From NCBI GenBank assembly GCA_012845835.1, contig JABAKD010000019.1, positions 12,020,344 to 12,084,343 on the forward strand: 64,000 nt of DNA. The letters run 5' to 3'. Position numbers and translations under genes: made by a program. The notes beneath the pieces are model-generated. The model made no database searches, had not been told where the DNA came from, and saw only the letters and a program-made list of their open reading frames with translations. This document shows positions 11,401-22,815 of the stretch, in pieces. Origin of the DNA: Undaria pinnatifida (Eukaryota > Sar > Phaeophyceae > Laminariales > Alariaceae). Every line of letters begins with the position of its first letter. The first letter of the stretch is position 1.

Positions 11401-14400
11401 AATACGAGAGCATACCTCGATCGAGTTGAACGGAGCATGCTTCGATCAGGTTGAGCGCATGGATCCGACCACCAACCATGGAAGCGGTGGAGGTGGTGGA
11501 AAATTTCTATGGCAGCATTAAAATATTCCATGGATGTGGTGGAATTTTCAATGTCCATGAGTGTAGAAGCTTCCGTGTAAAAACTTCCCTACAAGGAAGC
11601 TTCTACTTCCGAGGAGCTGAATTTATGTTATATCGGAACTCATCAACCAACCAACCAACCAACCAACCAATACAATCGGTCTAAAATCCAATGAAATCAC
11701 CCAACCAGCCAATGAAATCGACCTGGTCGCTGAACGAACCAATCTAAAACAGGAGGATGCGGTGGACCCGAAGAGCCGGCACAAGGGAAAGTACGAGAGC
11801 GAGGCCTACCTGGCTGAAATCGGGATGCCCTTCACGTCCATCCGGCCCACCTACATCTACGGCCCGCTCAACTACAACCCGCTTGAGGAGTACTTCTTCG
11901 AGCGCCTCGACCAAGACCGTACGATCATCATCCCTGGTGAGTTGGCTGACTACTAGTGTAGAGCGGTAAATGAGGCAAGAGTACCTGGTAATAAGACCGT
12001 GTGCGTTCGAATGAAAAACCGAAACGAAACAAATCCCGCCGCATCCAAAACCCAAACCGCCAGGCCACCAAATCGCATTAGCACGGCGACCGCGGCCAGC
12101 TCGAGATGGCGCGCGACGAAGCGAGCTCGCCCGCTTCTGTGGACGCCGGGGTTGCGTACATCGGCTATATGCGCAGCTCTGGCAGTCGACAATACGGTGG
12201 CATTTGCTACCAGGCAGCCGCTGCGCAGCAGACCGACGAAATAGCCAGACTAGTTACATGATGGAGGCCTGTACACGCCCCATAATAAGGAATGTTTTTT
12301 TTTGTCTCTAAAGGCAGAAAACGGCCTCGGTCGCTTCGCTCCCCTCGTTCTTGCCTCATTATGTCACGGTGAGGAGACTGTAAAAAGCATATTTTTTTGG
12401 GCAGAAAACGGTCTCGGTCGCTTCGCTTCCTCGTTCTTGCCTCAATATGCTAATAGTTTGTCGACGACTACGAAGTGCCGTAGTTGTTGGTTGACTAGGT
12501 AGTACAGTGCATTACGGTTGTTAGCGCGTGCTACTTCGCATAATTATGTTTCTTTTTTTACGGTTACGTTTTAGCTTTTGCAATGTTCTGCTTTGTATAG
12601 AAATACTTAACAGTCGGTTGATTGGCTTAAGTGGTCACCCAACTCACCATTGGCCGTCAGTCAGGTCCAGCCAACTCTAAGCCCCACGAGCCAATTTTCT
12701 GCGTGCTGTTGGAGACTCACACCGGGCATGCTTTTGATGGCCTTTTTCGTTGTCTTGAAATATACGTGCTAGCCTTGATTTTGTTTTTCTCGCGATCTGA
12801 CGTATTTTTTTTCACCCTTTTCCCCCACCTTTTGCGCTGGCTGTTGTAGGCCACGGGCAGTACCTGACGGGACTGGGACACGTGAAGGACCTTGCACGGG
12901 CCATGGCTAACGTGCTCGGAAAGGAGAAGGCTAAGGGGCAGGTCTACAACGTGCAGGTGGGTGTCGCAACCGAAAGATATACCGTAGGATCTATATCATA
13001 TATTGATGATGAATTGATGATCTCTTGATGATCTAGATGATCTATAGATCATGTAGATCGTGTAGATAATCTAGATCGTGATCTCCCGGATATGTGTAAT
13101 ATGCTCGGGAAAGAGGTATCTAAGGGGCAGGTCTACAACGTGCGGGGTGAGTGCCGCCACGGAAAACGTACACCTACAACGTTACACACAACGGCAACCA
13201 CTATCTATGATATATGCAAACTCCCCCTCCGAAAAAATCCGATGTGATTGGCTTGACACCCCTGGAGTGTCTTAAGTTGAAAGGGGGACAAAACTCTTGT
13301 AGAAATTAAAAAAAAAAAAATTGCCCTGGTAGCCACCGCGCATTTAACCCGTCAAGTAACACCGACCAGCCCGAAAGAGTGTATGTCTTACCTATTTTGG
13401 GGCAGATCAATCCCTGATTGATGTGATCTGCGTGTTGTAGATCACGCTTGCCGGGGGTGGGATCTGCCCGACAAGGGTCTTGTCATGCAGGTTCGGTCGG
13501 GTGAGATGTGTATGATCCAACTTTTGCACAGCATGTCACAACGGCAAAAATAGAATCTGCATGATTTGTATGATCTGTGATCGAGATAATCTAGATCATC
13601 TAGATCATAATATTATCTATATTATCTATATGATCTCTATGGTATATATGGTTTATATGACCTATATGGTCTACATGATATATAAGTACATGTATGATCA
13701 TTCTTTTTGGGGGGGATTCGGTCAGGAGTTTTTTCCGTCTCGGCCTCAGTATGCGATTCTCGGAACTGGAATTCTCGGTCAAATAGCTTCGTTCGAGCGC
13801 CGTCTTCGGGGGGCGGCTCAAACGCCCCTCGCCCTGCCGTATCCGTTCCGCATCTGGCCGGGATCGGGTACTTGGGCTGAGTGAGACAAGCTAGAAGTGC
13901 GCATTTTTTTTGTATTTTGGGCGGTATACGCCAGAGCTATTCTTGGATCTTGGCATACTTCGAAGTATATATGCAGAGCTTGAACGAAAAAAAACATGCA
14001 TATGGGAGAACATTTATTTCCAAGTTGGCATCATTTTCAAATTGGCTTCTTATTTCGTCCCCACCACACTTTTTCATGGTCACACCTCGAAGCGTTTGGC
14101 CTATTGTGCACATCGTACTGCTGACTGCTGTGTCGTTGCTTTTCGATATCGGATTTCATGGTTGAATACCTTTGTTCGAGCGTTCGTTGTCTTCGAGGGG
14201 GGCCGTTCCCTACCCAACAACATCATTACACCTAGTGTCCGTGCGGATTCTTCATTCTAGAGAGATACAATTTTTATAATTTTGTGGTCACAGACTGTGA
14301 CGCAGAGTAAATCAAATAATCGCAATTAATCAAGGTATAAAGCAAGTGAAATGCTAGCAGCGTACCGGGTACGAGAACACAACAAAACAGGCCAGACCAT

Positions 14401-17400
14401 AAAAAAAATAGAAAACAAACACAACGAACGGAGTCGCTTTTAAAAATTGCAGTACGAGAAGCAATGTTTTGTCAGTCTTTTTCATCGCCGCTCCAAAGAG
14501 TCGTTCCGTATATATTGGTCCACGATCCACGATCCATCTTTCAGGACCGCGTAATATATATCCCACACTAATTCCATGTAAATTTATCCCCACAAACGAA
14601 ACGTGGATGCATTTCTAAAGGTAGGTGTGATTATCAAGGTGGTAGTGTTTCGAACGCTTTGTTGTGTGGTCGCAAGAATTGCGCTGGCTACTGACTGTTG
14701 TTGTTGCTGCTGCTGGTCAATACATCGTGTGCGCCGGCAGTTAATTGATGGCAGTATAATATAATGTAGGGATCTTCTTGAAAATGTCGTCTTGTGTTCA
14801 CCAGGAATTAACCGCGATGATACAGAGTAATAGGGATCTTCTTGACAAATATCTCCTGGCACTCGACGATATATTAATAGCAATATCATAAAAAATAGGG
14901 ATCTTCTACACAAATATATCGTGGTACCTATCACTACACGTACGCACGTCAGACGCAAGTCAATTGGAAAAAAGAAAATAATGGAAAAGACAACGGCGCA
15001 CAATTTTTTTTTTTCCGACACCTAACCCCCAAAACTTTTTTTTGGGGCCCTTCAGGGGGGGGGGATACGAAGGTCCCATCCCCCCCCCCAAACGCCATAC
15101 AATTTCCTATATAAACAAGTCTATAGTAAATCCTATACGAGTATATAAAGTGGGCACACAGGGGGTAGTACAATCCACGTAGCCCCTGCTCAACAGTACC
15201 GCAGCCCGCAGCCGCGGTACCGTCCGTAGCAGAGGAGCGAGAGAGCGAGAGCTTGGGGAGAGCGGTCACGATGAGCACAGTCTCCGTGGGGAGGGGATTC
15301 CTATCACCAACCCCCTTCGACAAAGCGGCTTGGCTAAACCGCGTCTGCCGAGAGCGAGCGGATGGCTTTGCCGCTGCGGACACAACGGGGGCGGAGGGGG
15401 TTGATGGTACAGACGGGTCACTCTCAGACGAGTCCTCAGTGGAGACGGGGGACTCGGTTGAAGATGAGAGCTCGGGGTCGGAAGAGGAGGAGGAGGAGGA
15501 GGAGGAGGAGGAGGAGGAGGAGGAGGAGGAGGAGGAGGAGGAGGAGGAGGAGGAGGAAGAGGAGGAGGAGGAGGAGGAGGAGGAGGAGGAGGAGGAGGAG
15601 GAGGAGGAGGAGGAGGAGGAGGAGGAGGAGGAGGAGGAGGAGGAGGAGGAGGAGGAGGAGGAGGGGGGGTTGGGGGTGGGGGTGGGGGTGAGGGGGGAAG
15701 AGGATGAAGGGCGAACGCGCTCAACGCGAAAGCGCTCGAAGAAACGGCGGTTTAGTCTTGTTGAGGGAGGGGGAGGGGCTTCGGGGAGTGAATAATAAGT
15801 ACCATGCAAGACAAATTGCTATTATTTGTGGATGGGTGTTGCACGTGGCGAAGGTGATTCCACCGCCGTAGGCTCATCGACAGCCCCTCTTCGGTATGTT
15901 GCCGGCTTGACTAAGCTTGGAATTATGACGGTTCGACGCATGGGTATGTGTCATTTGGTTGTGTCATTTCGATACATTCGACCGAGGTCAAATGTCGTGG
16001 ACTTGTCGCAGAGGCTAGAGAAGTTCTAAGCTACTTGTAGCTGAGGGGTTGTCCCCAAGCACTACTGCTGTACTTCAAGACTTGAAAACCAAATAAGAGT
16101 GTCCCCAGCCCACCACAGCTTATTTCAGTCCATGACGTGGCAATCTACACCTTCCTAGTAACAAGGTCCTGCTTGCACGTCGTGCCGTGAACACCACCAC
16201 ACGCAAGCACACGCAATGGAGAAGGAGAAAGCCAAAAGAAAGCCTGTAAGAAAGTATTGAAGAAATAAAACTTTTTTCACACCCCTCCGGGGGGGGGGGG
16301 GGGGGTAGGGTTAGGTGTCGGAATTTTTTTTTTTTGTGCGCCCTTGGAAAAGACAGAAGAAAGAAAAGGGGTATTATCTTCCGATTCAAGATCACCCTGT
16401 GTCAAGCCGAAGCAGGCGCTCATTGCTCTTATCTGTTGTAGGCCATATATATATATATGGCTGTTAGTATGCCAGGACATGGCGATTTGACCGCTCTTCT
16501 TTTCTCCCGAATGTCTTTATTGTGACGCTCTGGGCACCAACTGCATAGATTCATCCCGAGGTCGAGCGTTTGGCACGAATTGCGGTCGCATGGCAATTTT
16601 TGGCCCTGCGCGAGTAGTATTCAAGAAAACCCGCGAAAATATTAGCGAGCTTAGGTTTCTGACCCAACAAGCGAATGAAATTGGAATTTTCAGCGATTTT
16701 TTTCGGTGCCGCTTAAACGACAAAAAGGTGATTATTCGGGCACAGCAAGTATTTTCATGATTATTCGACCATTATGCCAGTGAGTCAAATACGCACCGTT
16801 TTGGCCTAATTTGAGTCTTTTTTTCACGGTTGGCTATTATGCTCGAGTGGTGCCAGTCATAGTTCCACATATTATCATGTCGTTTTTCTTTGAACACCCA
16901 TTTTTGTTTGAAATTAGTTGTGATTATTACTGGGGGGGGCTGAATCCTGCATACAAATGGCTCTGATTGGTCCATTTATATTGCGTTTGGTGCTGTTGTT
17001 GTTGCTGTTCAAGTGTTTCTCATCCTCATTTTGAGCGCGCTTCCTCGGCACGCCAACCTCATGCAGGCTAAAAATCGCTTTCTTGTGCGACCTATCATGC
17101 AAATAACTTACTGAACTGCGCTCGCATTGCAACAATGTTTGCCGTATGCGAGAAGTATGTGAGAAAACCCGACTCGGTCGAAATAATTGTGAGCTTATTG
17201 GGTCAAAGCCTACCAGCCAATCACGAAAAATACGCCAATTGTGTCGGGGTTGACACGCCGTGCGGGGAGGTATATCGACCCGGGAGATCATCGTTATAGT
17301 TCTCGCGTTGTTGGGGCTGTAGAGATTCGGGGGATTTCTGAACCGGGGATAGGGCCCTGTCTCCCCCGTGTGCGACGGAACTGCCCCCCATCGGTCGGTG

Positions 17401-20400
17401 AGCCTCTATCATCCTCCTACTAGGGTGGGGGGCCGCTGTGGAGCTCGAACCAATCAGCGATTCTAGCCAATGGAACTGGAGTTTCCACACCGTGGGGGGC
17501 GGTGTCGACCCGAGAGAACTCGGTTTTCTTCCCCCGTTTGTCTAATTTTTAGATATATGGAATGACCCCTGGACCGAGGATTGGACCCTATCGTCTCCGA
17601 GTGGAGCTGGCTCTAGAATACACGAACCGCAGCCAGTTAGAGATCGGCCGGTCGGTGGCATTGGGGATTTCCACACTGTGCGGGGAGGTGTAAATCCTGG
17701 TGATATATCCGTGTTCGTTCCTGGGGTTGTCGGAGTTGTATATATGTGAATTGATTATGATTCTGGGAATGGACCCTGTCGTCCCCAGATGACGGTTACT
17801 TTATGTACGGTCTCCGACCAATGAGCGACCAGCAATCAGACAAAAAGGCCATACCAGGATTTTTTTTATGTTTATATTTTCGTCTAAAACTCGATCGAGC
17901 CTGAAAATCTTAACTACCAAATTATTTGTTCAGTGCTATCGCGTACTACCAATATTTCATCGACCAGACGAGAGTGGTCTGCAGCAACAAGTAGCAGCAT
18001 TAGACTATTACAATAGCATTCGAGGAATTGAATGACGAAGGCAGCCACACCGTGTTTCACGCCTAGAACACCGCCAGCAAGTCTCTCCACGATCACTATA
18101 CACACGGAGACGCAGTCGGTCTGCGAGCCTCGGATCTAGATTTTATGAAAATTAAAATACACTCCAGCTGCTGTGAGATCGAAGATTTTGTCGAAACTCA
18201 TCTTTGCAACCTGTGTGTGATACTTCGATCGCGCGTATTGTATTATAGTATCATGCATGTAGTAGCAGAGGCTGGCTCAGTGCGCGCCTGACAGTTGCTA
18301 CGAAGAGAACATGCAGCAACCATTTTGCCATCCCTCTGCTGGCCCTAGATGCTTGGTTGAATCGAAACGTCAAGAAACGCACTCGAAACGACTCTTCGTG
18401 GCCAGACTAGAGGGTCAGTCTGCGTGGGCTCGAATTCATCGATCGAAATATATATATATATATATATATTGTGAAGCTCGGAATCGGATTCACGCAAGAA
18501 CCGGAGAAACGGAGGAAACGTCAGAAGTAGTAAGTAGTCCACTGTTATTAATAGTCTATATCGATCTCTTGGCATTGCTTTACGTTATACACGCGTAGAC
18601 TATGTATTGTGTGGTAACGGTTTTTACTCTATCGAATATTGAATCGAACAAGTCGAAGTGCTGCCCTGCCCTACCCGGAGCATGGGTGCCGGCGAATGCC
18701 GGCACCCATTCGGAGCCCTTGTATGGTATATGATCTATATGATCTATATGATCTATATGATTTATATTATCTATATGATTTATATTATCTACATGATATA
18801 TGTGACCTAGATCGTGATCTGTAAGATGTGTGTAAGGTAACGTTGTCGTGTAGGGGGCTCTGCAACTTCCGTGTGGCTGTCATTGGAGTGTTGTTGCCCC
18901 TTCCAAAGATATTGTTAATCGTACGAGCGAAGCGAGTTGCTAGATTACATGGCCGCCTGAAATACATTCAAATCTATTGGCTGACTTCTAAGGTCGCCTA
19001 AGATATCAAATTCCATTTCTATTTCACACGCTCCATGCAAAATTCCGTTCACGTCCCACGATGTTTTGTTTGTTCGTTTTTCGTCTCCAGGACAACCGTG
19101 CGATTTCGTTCGACGGCATGGCGAGGGCTTGCGCCGAGGCTATGGGGAAGGACCCAGCAGGTACGACATGCCGTGTCATAAGAAATGCGACGCAATCTAC
19201 GATGAGAAGTGCACTACAATTTGTCGTAGAGTCCTCGCTTAAGGAGCTCTATATGCCTTATAAGCCAAAAAAAAGATTTGGGAAAAAACAAAAGTACTTT
19301 CCCCCGATAAATACTCGTAATCCCATGACCTAGATATTCAACAAAAAAATATTGCAAAAAAAAAGGAACGAAATTCCGACGATTTTGGAAAAAAGGAGCC
19401 CCGTCATGCAGAAAACGTTTTCAGCCAAAAAGTGGTACACCTTAAGTATCTCTATCGTAGAACGCGTCATGTGTTGCTGAAATGGTGCAGTAGTCAGGAC
19501 AGGACAGGACAGGACAGCAAACAAAAAAAAAGGCGAGGCTTTCTTCATTTCCGCCGCGGAAAAGCGAGCAAAAATGGAAATACTCGATCAACAAACCGTC
19601 TCAGCACTACACCGCCCTTTTTGCCACGGAAACTACTGCACCATTTCAGCAATACATAAAGCGTTCTACGATAGAAATATTTAAGGTATAATTCCGTGGC
19701 AAAAAGGGCGGTGCAGTGCTGAGACGGTTTGTTGATCGAGTATTTCCTTTTTTGCTGGCTTCTCGGCGACGGAAATGAAGAAAGCCTCGCCTTTTTTTGT
19801 TTGCTGTCCTGTCCTGTCCTGTCCTGTCCTGTCCTGTCCTGTCCTATCCTGTCCTGCCCTTCCTTCCTTCCTTCTCTATGTAGCGTGCTTCTTTCTTTGC
19901 TTGCTTGTTTGTTACAGTTGTTGGTTCGTGCTTGGTTTGCTTCCCTCCTTAACCCCTTCTCCCCCTTCTTCCCTTTTCGTGTATTGCCCTTGTTTATCGT
20001 TCGTCCTGTCCCGGGCTTTGCGCCCCCCCCCACCCCCCCCACCCCCCGCCCAACCCGCGATCCCCCTGCCCCCGCAGCCATAGACATCAAGCACTTCGAC
20101 CCCGCAGCATTCGACTTCGGCAAGAAGAAAGCCTTCCCCATGAGGCCAGGACATTTCTTTGCCAGCTGCGAGAAGGCGATGACCGACCTCGACTGGACCC
20201 CGGAGTTCAACACCGTGGATGGCCTCAGGGATTCTTACGAGAACGACTTTGTCCACAAGAAGGTAGACGAAGTTGTGGAATATTTCCAGACCTCTAAGAA
20301 ATGCCTGGACGCGGGGGGGTGAGAGTCTAGAAATGGATATGCGCCTAGTTGCGCGCGCGAGGGGGGGTGGTTGTGGAGCTCCAGGCCTGAATGAAATGCC

Positions 20401-21608
20401 ACCCCCCCCCCCCTGTCCGAGTCTCGGAAAAACAACTAACGTCTCTGCCCGTTTCTACCTTCACCCTCTTTGCGCCTCCATCCACCTTTTTTGTACCTTC
20501 ACCGTCCTTCGTACCTTCGCCCTCCCCTTTTTGTACCTTCGCCGTTTGTAGGTTCATTCCACATTCTACCTTCACCCCCCTTTTTGGTACCTTTCCCGTT
20601 TGTGCCTTCATCCCGCATTGTTAGACCCGTGAGTCGGCAGAAATCCACGACTAATAACTAATCGGTAGGTGCTGTGAGCAAATTAAACTACTTTAGTCGG
20701 CAAGTCGGCTGGTGGACCCAACTGATATCCAGCCGAGTTGCCGGCTTAAGTCAGGTGAGCGAAGCGAGCCGAGTCAGCTCCCACAGGCCGAGGGGGGGCC
20801 CGCTCATAGAGTATAACATGTATCCCATATTAAAACAAATCCTTCCTGCGAGTATGGCAATCCAGTAAGTCGGCTAGCCGGCATCTGCTGGAAGCTACTA
20901 ACTAGTGTCCCGACTAACAAGTAGTTTTGACTTGGGTCGTGCCGACCGATAGTTCTACCCTTTGCACTTGCGCCCCCGTTTCTTCCTTCTCCCCCCTTTT
21001 TTGTACCTTCGCCCTCCGTTCTACCTGTACGTCCCTTTTTTGTACCTTCCCCGTTTGTACCCTCCCCGTGCGTACCTTCCCCGTTTGTACCTTCCTCCTT
21101 TGTACCTTGACTTCTCTCTTTTTTACCTGCACAGCCCGTTTGTACTTTTACACCCCTTTGTACCTCCACGTTCCTTTTTCGTACCTTCCACGTTTGTATC
21201 TTTTCCCCTTTGTACCTTTGCTCCCCTTGTTTGTACCTACCAACCTCTGTGTACCTCCACACAATTTTGTACTTTGACACCCCTTTGTACCTTCACGTCC
21301 CTTTTTCGTACCTTCCACGTTTGGATCTACCCCCCTTTGTACCTTTGCTCCCCTTTTTTGTACCTTCAAATCTCTTGTGTACCTTCACACCCTTTTGTAC
21401 CTCCACACCCCTTTCTACGTTCACACGCCTTTGTACCTTCACCCCCCTTTTTTGTACCTTCACACCCCCTTGTACCCTCGCTCCCCTTTGCACCTCCACC
21501 CCCCTTTTGTACCTTATAAAGGCGGCGGGAGGCCTGAAGAACGACTTCGAGTGCGACGACCTGGTGATCAACGACCAGACTATCGACAACCTGCTCTCCA
21601 GAAATTAA
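8418..21608 (+). CDS. CSP41-like chloroplast stem-loop RNA-binding protein (atypical SDR), 8 exons
   Basis: Plant CSP41 proteins bind and can cleave stem-loop RNA in plastids and stabilise plastid transcripts; they descend from NDP-sugar epimerases. Exons: 8418-8627, 9860-9979, 11161-11334, 11753-11936, 12850-12956, 19091-19160, 20078-20262, 21522-21608. They join in phase, all GT-AG, to 378 residues, the length I recall for plant CSP41b. Residues 1-40 form a bipartite plastid leader: hydrophobic signal then GFALSP (23-28), the heterokont AFAP-like cleavage zone. The Rossmann motif is VLVIGGTRFSG (47-57). Later family motifs are LPCESDAEYAKRS, SSAGVYLKSEL, DPKSRHKGKYE, IRPTYIYGPLNYNP, LGHVKDLARA, FDFGKKKAFP and GHFFASCEKA. 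Intron 5 (12957-19090) is 6.1 kb. Introns 2 and 5 contain degenerate copies of exons 2 and 5. Family identity is confident; which CSP41 subtype is less certain. Confidence 0.9.
9190..9240. repeat. T-rich tract in CSP41 intron 1
   Basis: A T homopolymer-rich stretch within intron 1 (8628-9859). The intron otherwise shows a C-rich polypyrimidine run (9640-9835) just before the exon 2 acceptor. Confidence 0.6.
10050..10955 (+). pseudogene. Tandem degenerate copies of CSP41 exon 2 inside intron 2
   Basis: The 3' two-thirds of exon 2 (from CTTGCGAATCGGACGC to the donor GAG|GTACATGC) recurs at about 10052-10132, 10268-10350, 10482-10562 and 10705-10799. Shorter 3' pieces lie at about 10838-10873 and 10915-10951. 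Full copies are spaced about 215-225 bp and include the downstream T-rich intron with TTTTTTGTCGCACGTGACAT. The copy at 10482 keeps an open frame (ESDAECAKRSVEVKTIIGDR) and its GT donor. The copy at 10268 has lost the GT, and the one at 10052 reads to a stop just past the donor position. All lack the 5' third of the exon, so most cannot be spliced normally. Confidence 0.85.
11564..11608. repeat. Short inverted repeat in CSP41 intron 3
   Basis: GTAGAAGCTTCC and GGAAGCTTCTAC form a 12-bp stem with a loop of about 20 nt. A (CCAA)n run follows at 11645-11670. Confidence 0.5.
12300..12452. repeat. Tandem duplication of about 90 bp in CSP41 intron 4
   Basis: GGCAGAAAACGGCCTCGGTC, continuing GCTTCGCTCCCCTCGTTCTTGCCTCA, occurs twice with minor changes. 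Confidence 0.75.
13000..13085. repeat. GATC-rich degenerate repeat (GATGATCTAGATGATCTATA)
   Basis: Imperfect units of GATC, ATGATCTAT and TAGATCATC. The same motif family recurs at 13400-13700, 18720-18830, 2570-2745 and 44670-44880, where it accompanies a longer repeat containing GATCCCTG and GATCTGCATG. Confidence 0.6.
13088..13147 (+). pseudogene. Degenerate copy of the 3' half of CSP41 exon 5 in intron 5
   Basis: Only 130 bases after exon 5 the sequence repeats its end: ATGCTCGGGAAAGAGGTATC, then TAAGGGGCAGGTCTACAACGTGC and a GGTGAGT donor. An in-frame TAA (in place of the GCTAAC of the real exon) and the lack of an acceptor argue against use as an exon. Confidence 0.8.
15271..15795 (+). 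CDS. Possible intron-nested ORF for an acidic protein with a 61-Glu run (unverified)
   Basis: A 174-residue frame lies inside CSP41 intron 5. The first ATG is at 15271; an extended frame starts at a TTG at 15253. Order: an ordinary head (MSTVSVGRGFLSPTPFDKAA), an Asp/Ser/Glu region, 61 consecutive Glu codons (15481-15663, nearly all GAG), a GGLGVGVGVRG spacer, then a basic patch TRKRSKKRR that looks like a nuclear localisation signal, and TAA. TATA-like CTATATAAA and GTATATAAA lie about 120-165 bases upstream. A GAG microsatellite stays open in every frame, so the frame could be accidental; the minus strand gives a poly-Ser frame. I recognise no family. Confidence 0.25.
   Translation: MSTVSVGRGFLSPTPFDKAAWLNRVCRERADGFAAADTTGAEGVDGTDGSLSDESSVETGDSVEDESSGSEEEEEEEEEEEEEEEEEEEEEEEEEEEEEEEEEEEEEEEEEEEEEEEEEEEEEEEEEEEEEGGLGVGVGVRGEEDEGRTRSTRKRSKKRRFSLVEGGGGASGSE
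15481..15663. repeat. (GAG)n trinucleotide microsatellite
   Basis: 61 almost perfect GAG units on the plus strand, interrupted by two GAA, followed by G-rich degenerate sequence to about 15700. Confidence 0.95.
17200..17865. repeat. Tandem repeat, unit about 220-240 bp, three diverged copies, in CSP41 intron 5
   Basis: Repeated landmarks are CCAATCAGCGA or CCAATGAGCGA, then TTTCCACACyGTGnGGGGAGG, GTCGACCCGnGAGA, and GGACCCTGTCGTCCCC. Starts are near 17215, 17450 and 17660. A looser, older duplication relates 16600-16700 to 17130-17230. Confidence 0.65.
18450..18472. repeat. (TA)n dinucleotide repeat
   Basis: About 11 TA units in CSP41 intron 5. Confidence 0.85.
18682..18709. repeat. Perfect GC-rich hairpin, 12-bp stem and 4-nt loop
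   Basis: ATGGGTGCCGGC, GAAT, GCCGGCACCCAT. Perfectly paired. It lies 380 bp before CSP41 exon 6, next to the (GATCTATAT)n run at 18727-18800. Confidence 0.7.
19440..19830. repeat. Interleaved fold-back (A-B-A'-B') in CSP41 intron 6
   Basis: Segment A (19440-19494, CTATCGTAGAACGCG to AATGGTGCAGTAGT) is inverted at 19631-19686. Segment B (about 19495-19630, (CAGGA)n then AGGCGAGGCTTTCTTCATTT to TTTTTGCCACGGAA) is inverted at 19692-19830, ending in (TCCTG)n. Arms are about 55 and 135 bp and nearly perfect. The order A, B, A', B' is interleaved, so both stems cannot form as one simple hairpin. Confidence 0.85.
20440..21520 (+). repeat. Pyrimidine-rich minisatellite (about 18-21 bp, CCCCTTTTTTGTACCTTCAC) in CSP41 intron 7
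   Basis: Dozens of imperfect units with the core TTTGTACCTTC fill the intron right up to exon 8 (acceptor at 21520-21521). The array is interrupted at about 20640-20940, mainly by the MITE-like element at 20692-20885. The run probably supplies the polypyrimidine tract for the last acceptor. Confidence 0.85.
20692..20885 (+). mobile_element. MITE-like repeat inserted into the intron 7 minisatellite (copy 1)
   Basis: About 195 bp sharing TTAGTCGG, GGCTGGTGnACCCAACTGAT, CAGGCCGAGGGGGG, CCCGCT and GCCAATCCAnTAAnTCGG with 47376-47562. Its left part is itself palindromic (AAGTCGGCTGG against CCAGCCGAGTT). The minisatellite resumes on the far side, so it inserted after the array formed. Confidence 0.65.
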
Positions 21609-21822
21609 TAGGCTTTGTCTTTAGCTTTTCGCTCGTAAGCTTTGAAGCGTTTTTTTTTTTATTGAAGGAAGGCGTGCTTTGAGGTTACGGGCGGAAGGGG
21701 GATGGGTTGGTCGCCCGTCCCAAGTTTAACGGTCGATCTGTTTGGTGGGGTAGTCGTTACGTTGGTTGTTGCGTTGGTCGGTCCCGTCAGGCGGTACGAA
21801 TAAGAAATGCGAGATTGGTCAT

Positions 21823-22222
21823 TATGTCGGTCGGTCGGTCGGTCGGTCGGTCGGTCGTGCGATTGGTTGATCCCGTCAAAAGAGGTAGTAAGACTGGAGT
21901 GGTTGTAACGTCGATTATTCGATCGGTTTCATGGGACGGTACGATTTATCGGCCGTTTTTTATGTCGTTCGGTCGATCGGCCCTTGTCACGCGGTACTTT
22001 TTTTTAATCTGTCGGTACGTCGGTCGTCCGGCCCTTGTCACGCGGTATTTTTTTTTATTCTGTCGGTACGTCGGTCGTCCGGTTGGTCGGTACCGGCGAG
22101 CGGTACGAGTAAGATGGATTACATTGGTCGTTAAGTCGGTCGGTCGGTCAGTCGGTCGGTCGGTCGGCGGGTCGGCGGGTCGGCGGGTCGATCGGTCGTT
22201 CGATCGATCGGTCGGTTCCGTC
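21823..22222. repeat. (GGTC)n and GTCGGTCG-rich tandem repeat
   Basis: GGTC tetramers at 21828-21856 and 22134-22210, separated by longer duplicated pieces (GGTACGTCGGTCGTCCGGCC at about 22012 and again, as GGTACGTCGGTCGTCCGGTT, at 22066). It begins 215 bp after the CSP41-like stop codon. Confidence 0.8.
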
Positions 22223-22359
22223 AAAAGCGGAAATAACCGTGCTGGACGGTGGATGTTTTTTTCTTTACTTGTTTTTGTTCCATGGGGACACTCATTTTTT
22301 GGCCTGTTTTGTGACAATGGGCTAGGTTTGTAAGGTAAATAAATTACCTGCTATAATCT

Positions 22360-22815
22360 GATAACATCGTCATCGTCGACGGAAGTGGCTGTTACAATGA
22401 CTATTCGATCTGTTCGTCAAGCGGTAACACCGACAACTTGGCACTTGTCGACGATTATTCGATCGGTTCGTCAAAAGCGGTAGTACCGTTTGTTTGGTAC
22501 AAGTACTTCGTCGACGATTCGATCGGTTCGTCAAGCGGTACCACCGGCATTAGGCATTTCGTCGACAACTATTCGATCGGTTCGTCAAGCGGTATTACCG
22601 TCTGTTGGGTATTTCGTCGACGATTCGATCGGCTCGTCAAGCGGTAATACCGTCCAATTGGTGTTTCGTCGGCGATTCAAGCGGCAATACCGTCTACCAG
22701 GTACTGTTCGTACTTCGTTGACAATCGATTCATCAAGCGGTATCACCGCCTACTAGGTGTTTCGTGGACGATTATTTGATCGGTTCGTCAAAGCGGTGAT
22801 ACCGCTAGATTATTG
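22360..22815. repeat. Minisatellite, unit about 55-60 bp (TTCGTCGACGATTCGATCGG)
   Basis: Seven or eight units, each with GTCGACGATTCGATCGGTTC, GTCAAGCGGTAnnACCG and a variable 10-15 bp filler. Confidence 0.8.

Noticed and set aside
14949..15809. 286-residue minus-strand frame with a long Ser run
   Set aside because: The run is the GAG microsatellite read backwards; head and tail show no family pattern and a plus-strand frame competes.
20263..20322. Extended CSP41 exon 7 as the true gene end
   Set aside because: Splicing at 20262 to 21522 restores a C-terminus resembling the plant family and a 378-residue total; the extension may be a minor intron-retention form.
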